A stretch of DNA of 64,000 bases from Colius striatus (taxonomy: Eukaryota; Chordata; Aves; Coliiformes; Coliidae). Both the position numbers and the translations under genes were made by a program. Below are positions 61,397-64,000 of the stretch, one piece after another. A model generated the notes under the pieces. It had not been told where the DNA came from, made no database searches, and worked only from the letters and a program-made list of their open reading frames with translations. Location of the stretch: the NCBI RefSeq assembly GCF_028858725.1, contig NC_084790.1, forward strand, positions 3,912,001 to 3,976,000. Direction: 5' to 3'. How positions within the stretch are numbered: the stretch's first letter is position 1; every line of letters starts with the position of its first letter.

Positions 61397-61545
61397 CGCT
61401 GCTGGGCTCGGCCCGGCCCGGCCCGGCTCGGCTCGGCGGGGCCGGGGCTGTGTCCGTCGCGCACCCGCCGCCCCGGCTGCGCTCCCGGCGGCCACCTCGG
61501 CCCGGCCCGGCCCCCCCCGCCCCGCGGCACGCCGGGAGCTGTAGT
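61397..61545 (-). promoter_or_regulatory. ORMDL3: ORMDL3 CpG-island promoter and non-coding first exon
   Basis: The centre of a CpG island at about 60,950-61,900. On the - strand a consensus donor GTGAGT (61396-61391) follows CAGCAGCG, closing a candidate non-coding exon at 61397. About 130 bases upstream is ACTACAGCTCCCGGCGTGC (61545-61527), a close match to the ZNF143/Staf motif typical of TATA-less promoters. Its partner acceptor lies before 56110, giving a 5.3-kb 5' UTR intron. The link is inferred from splice signals. The large open frames here on both strands reflect GC content. Confidence 0.55.
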
Positions 61546-61899
61546 CCCGGCCGGCGCCGAGCACCGGGACAGCCCGGCCCCGGGGCGGGGACGGGGCCGC
61601 GCTCAGCGCCCGGGGCCGTGCGGGGCGCGGGTAGCGGCCCGGGGCGGGGGGAAGGGGGTGTCCCCTGCTCCTCCGCTGCCGCCCTGCGCTGCCCGGCCCG
61701 AGCTGGAGGGTGCTCGGGGGCTGCACCCACGGCACGGGGGGCTCGGCCCTGCGCGGGGGGGGGAGCCGGCTCCCCTCCCCCTCTTCCCAGTGGAAATCCT
61801 CAGCAGCGAGGCTTGTGCACGCACCCTGCGCAGGCCGGCACCGCGCTGCCGGGCCCTCCGGCCGGTGGGAGGGGGCTGGGGGCGCAGGATTCCTGCGCT

Positions 61900-64000
61900 G
61901 GGCGGTGGGGGCGGGGGGAGACCATCTGGCCCAGCTTTTGTTTGCACGGCGATCCGGGCTCGCGGCACGGCGCTGCCGCCATCTGTGCAGGGCTTTGTGC
62001 CTGCCGACAGCTCGTCCTCCCGCATGCAGGGTCTTTGAGCTGCTTTGTGCCGCCAAACCCCTGCCCGGAGCTGCACAGGGGTCCCGGGCCCAGCAGAGCC
62101 CCGGGGCCGCACGGCCAGTGCGGCTCGCAGCCCCTCAGCCCTCCCCTGCTGCCAGGCAAAGCCTTTTGGTTGTGGCCTGGGTGGGTGGAATCCCTTGAGG
62201 ATTCCCTTGGTGCTGCCCGGGAGCTGGGTGTCCCCACGCCTCTGTCCCCGCGGGGCTCCCAGCCTGTGCTGTGCATCCCTTGTCTGCATCCCAATCTCAT
62301 CTGTGTCCTGCTCCAGGCCTGGGCCAGCTCCCAGCAGGTGGTTGGTTGTGTGCTGACTGGCCACAACGAGGGCACAGAGAGAGACCTGGGTCGGGCCTGT
62401 CTGGGCACCACACACGGCACCAGAGCCAGAGCTCACGGGTGGACACGGGCACAGTGGGACACACACTACACACGGCAACCACAGGGGCTGCTGACAGGTG
62501 CCGCAGCCACCAGCCAGCCCTGCCCGGCTTCTCCAGGTGCCCTCGCCGTGGGGATGCCGGCGTGCAGAGGCAGGGGATCCCACGGGCCCTGGCCCTGCTT
62601 TGCAGGAGAGCCACGCGTGCACGGCAGCCTCTATTTTTATCCCCGCTCCTGCCTGCTGGAGCAGCTCCCTCTGCGCGGTGACATCTAATTTAGCAGCTTC
62701 CCCGCACCCCGCTGACTCCGCACGTGAGGGGGAAGCACAATGTGACGGCTATTTTTAAACGCCCATAAATATTAATCCTGCTCAGTGATGCAGCAGGCAG
62801 CCTCTCGCTGCCGGTGCGAGTGCAGGGGGGACGGACCCGCTCCCTGGGCTCCCCACACCAGCTTCACCCATCCAGGGAACCCCAGCACCAGCAGCAGGAG
62901 GGGGGCTCCTGAGGGCATTTCTGGCCCCATTCCCAGCCAGCAGCTGCCTGGAGCAGCGTTCTCCCCGTGCTCAGTGGGGCTGTTCCCATACGGATCCCCA
63001 GGCCTCGCTTGCTGCCAGGGGCTCGTGCTCACCTCCCACACTCCTGGCCTGCAGATCCTGCTGCCCAGTCGATCCTGGCTATATTTAGCACCGTGGTGGC
63101 AGTGAGAGGCTGGTGCTGGCTATTTTTAGCCTGCCCTGACACAGCTATGGCAGCGAAGGGTCTGTGTGGGGTTGTGCCATGCTGCCAGTGATGAGTCAGT
63201 GGGGTTTTGGTCTGGTGGGTACTGTGTTCCAGTGTGTGGGACCCTCGTGGGGCACAGACCTGGTGCAGCTCCCGCTCCCACCGTGACCTGCCAGCTCTCT
63301 GGTTCCCAGTGTGAGCTGGTACCCCAGGCCCCCACCTGCTGCCTCAGCCCCTTGATTCCCACAGGCCCTGTCCTGTAGCAGGTGGCCGTGTCATCCAGAG
63401 CTGCAGTCCCAATACTGTTCCCACTCCGTGTGCAGCTCCTGGCGATGCTGGGATGGTGATGGGCAGCACGGGGCTGCTCCACTTCCTGGCCAAATGAGGA
63501 GATGCCAGCGAAGGTGCCCAAGAGCGTTGACCGTGGCTCCCTGGCTACTGCCTGCCAGGCTCCTGGCTACATCACAGGCTGACCAGGCATGTGCTTGGTT
63601 CAAGTCCAAGCTCCATCCATGGACTGACCAACTGGGTCACCCCAAGTATTGTCCCTATCGCAGCCCCAGAGCCCCTTGGACTGATGGCTGCCCCAGCATA
63701 TGCCGACCCTCTGCCACAGCATCTGCTGACCTCCCATCTTGGTGAACCTTCACCAGCTGCAGCACCCCAAGATGTGAAGCTAGGGGCAGGCCAGTCTCCC
63801 ACTGCACCACTGCCTTAGCCCCAGCCCCATCTCTCTGCCTGGCCTGGATGGAGGATGGGGGTTTCCCCGGTGAACGCCGGGGTCCTGGGGGAATGCTTGG
63901 CTCCAGCCCTGCCTGCGTGCGCTTCTCCTGTCAGCTTTCGTTCCCCTAATAGAGCCAAGATCCAAACCAGGCGCCTGGTAAATGGTTTATCCTCCCGAGC
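61900..64000. other. Upstream flank of ORMDL3 with MEF2-type motifs, no gene seen
   Basis: Three exact YTA(A/T)4TAR motifs: CTATTTTTAA (62749-62758), CTATATTTAG (63079-63088) and CTATTTTTAG (63120-63129). A near match CTATTTTTAT lies at about 62632. An AP-1 site TGAGTCA is at 63192-63198. No coding exon with family resemblance found up to the window end. Confidence 0.45.

Noticed and set aside
61057-62688. 543-codon open frame on + and a 405-codon frame on -
   Set aside because: GC-rich CpG-island DNA; Pro/Ala/Arg/Gly-rich translations on both strands, no start context or domain. The promoter interpretation is simpler.

Overview
The window is vertebrate nuclear DNA from a bird. It is crowded with chicken repeat 1 (CR1) LINE fragments and avian ERVL-type LTRs, has short GC-rich introns, and carries CSF3, PSMD3, GSDMA and ORMDL3 next to MED24. 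This is the neighbourhood of human 17q21, which in birds lies on a GC-rich microchromosome. I cannot name the species from sequence alone.

Layout. 1-770 is CA-rich low-complexity DNA full of CACGTG hexamers. A CpG-rich promoter near 900-1054 starts MED24 on the + strand (coding 1375-23136, 25 coding exons, 999 or 1000 aa). Its intron 15 holds a box C/D snoRNA (13728-13819) and intron 16 a 21-bp minisatellite. 23140-27660 is mostly repeats (a 1-kb CR1 and a complete solo LTR) plus an unexplained CpG-rich patch. CSF3 (the avian myelomonocytic growth factor gene) is on the - strand, coding 30138 to 28635. PSMD3 is on the - strand, coding 37795 to 33381. GSDMA is on the - strand, coding 45853 to 39678, with a tRNA-Gln gene in one intron. 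ORMDL3 is on the - strand, coding 56083 to 52857, with a probable 4-kb 3' UTR and a non-coding first exon in a CpG island near 61.4-61.5 kb. 61.9-64 kb has no gene I can support but contains a cluster of MEF2-type motifs.

I built the exon models by hand. Every intron used is GT-AG, phases close across each gene, and each final protein runs without a stop at a family-typical length. The genes are neighbours rather than an operon: a Mediator tail subunit, a granulocyte cytokine, a proteasome lid subunit, a pore-forming cell-death effector and a sphingolipid-synthesis regulator.

Most notable: a snoRNA with a perfect 7-bp terminal stem where human MED24 hosts SNORD124; an apparently lost splice donor that extends a MED24 exon by 13 codons; an LTR that runs to within about 25 bp of a MED24 splice acceptor; two very small GSDMA linker exons ending in a candidate caspase-1 site; and ORMDL3 on the same strand as GSDMA, unlike the human arrangement as I recall it. 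Protein comparisons rest on remembered family sequences and were not computed.
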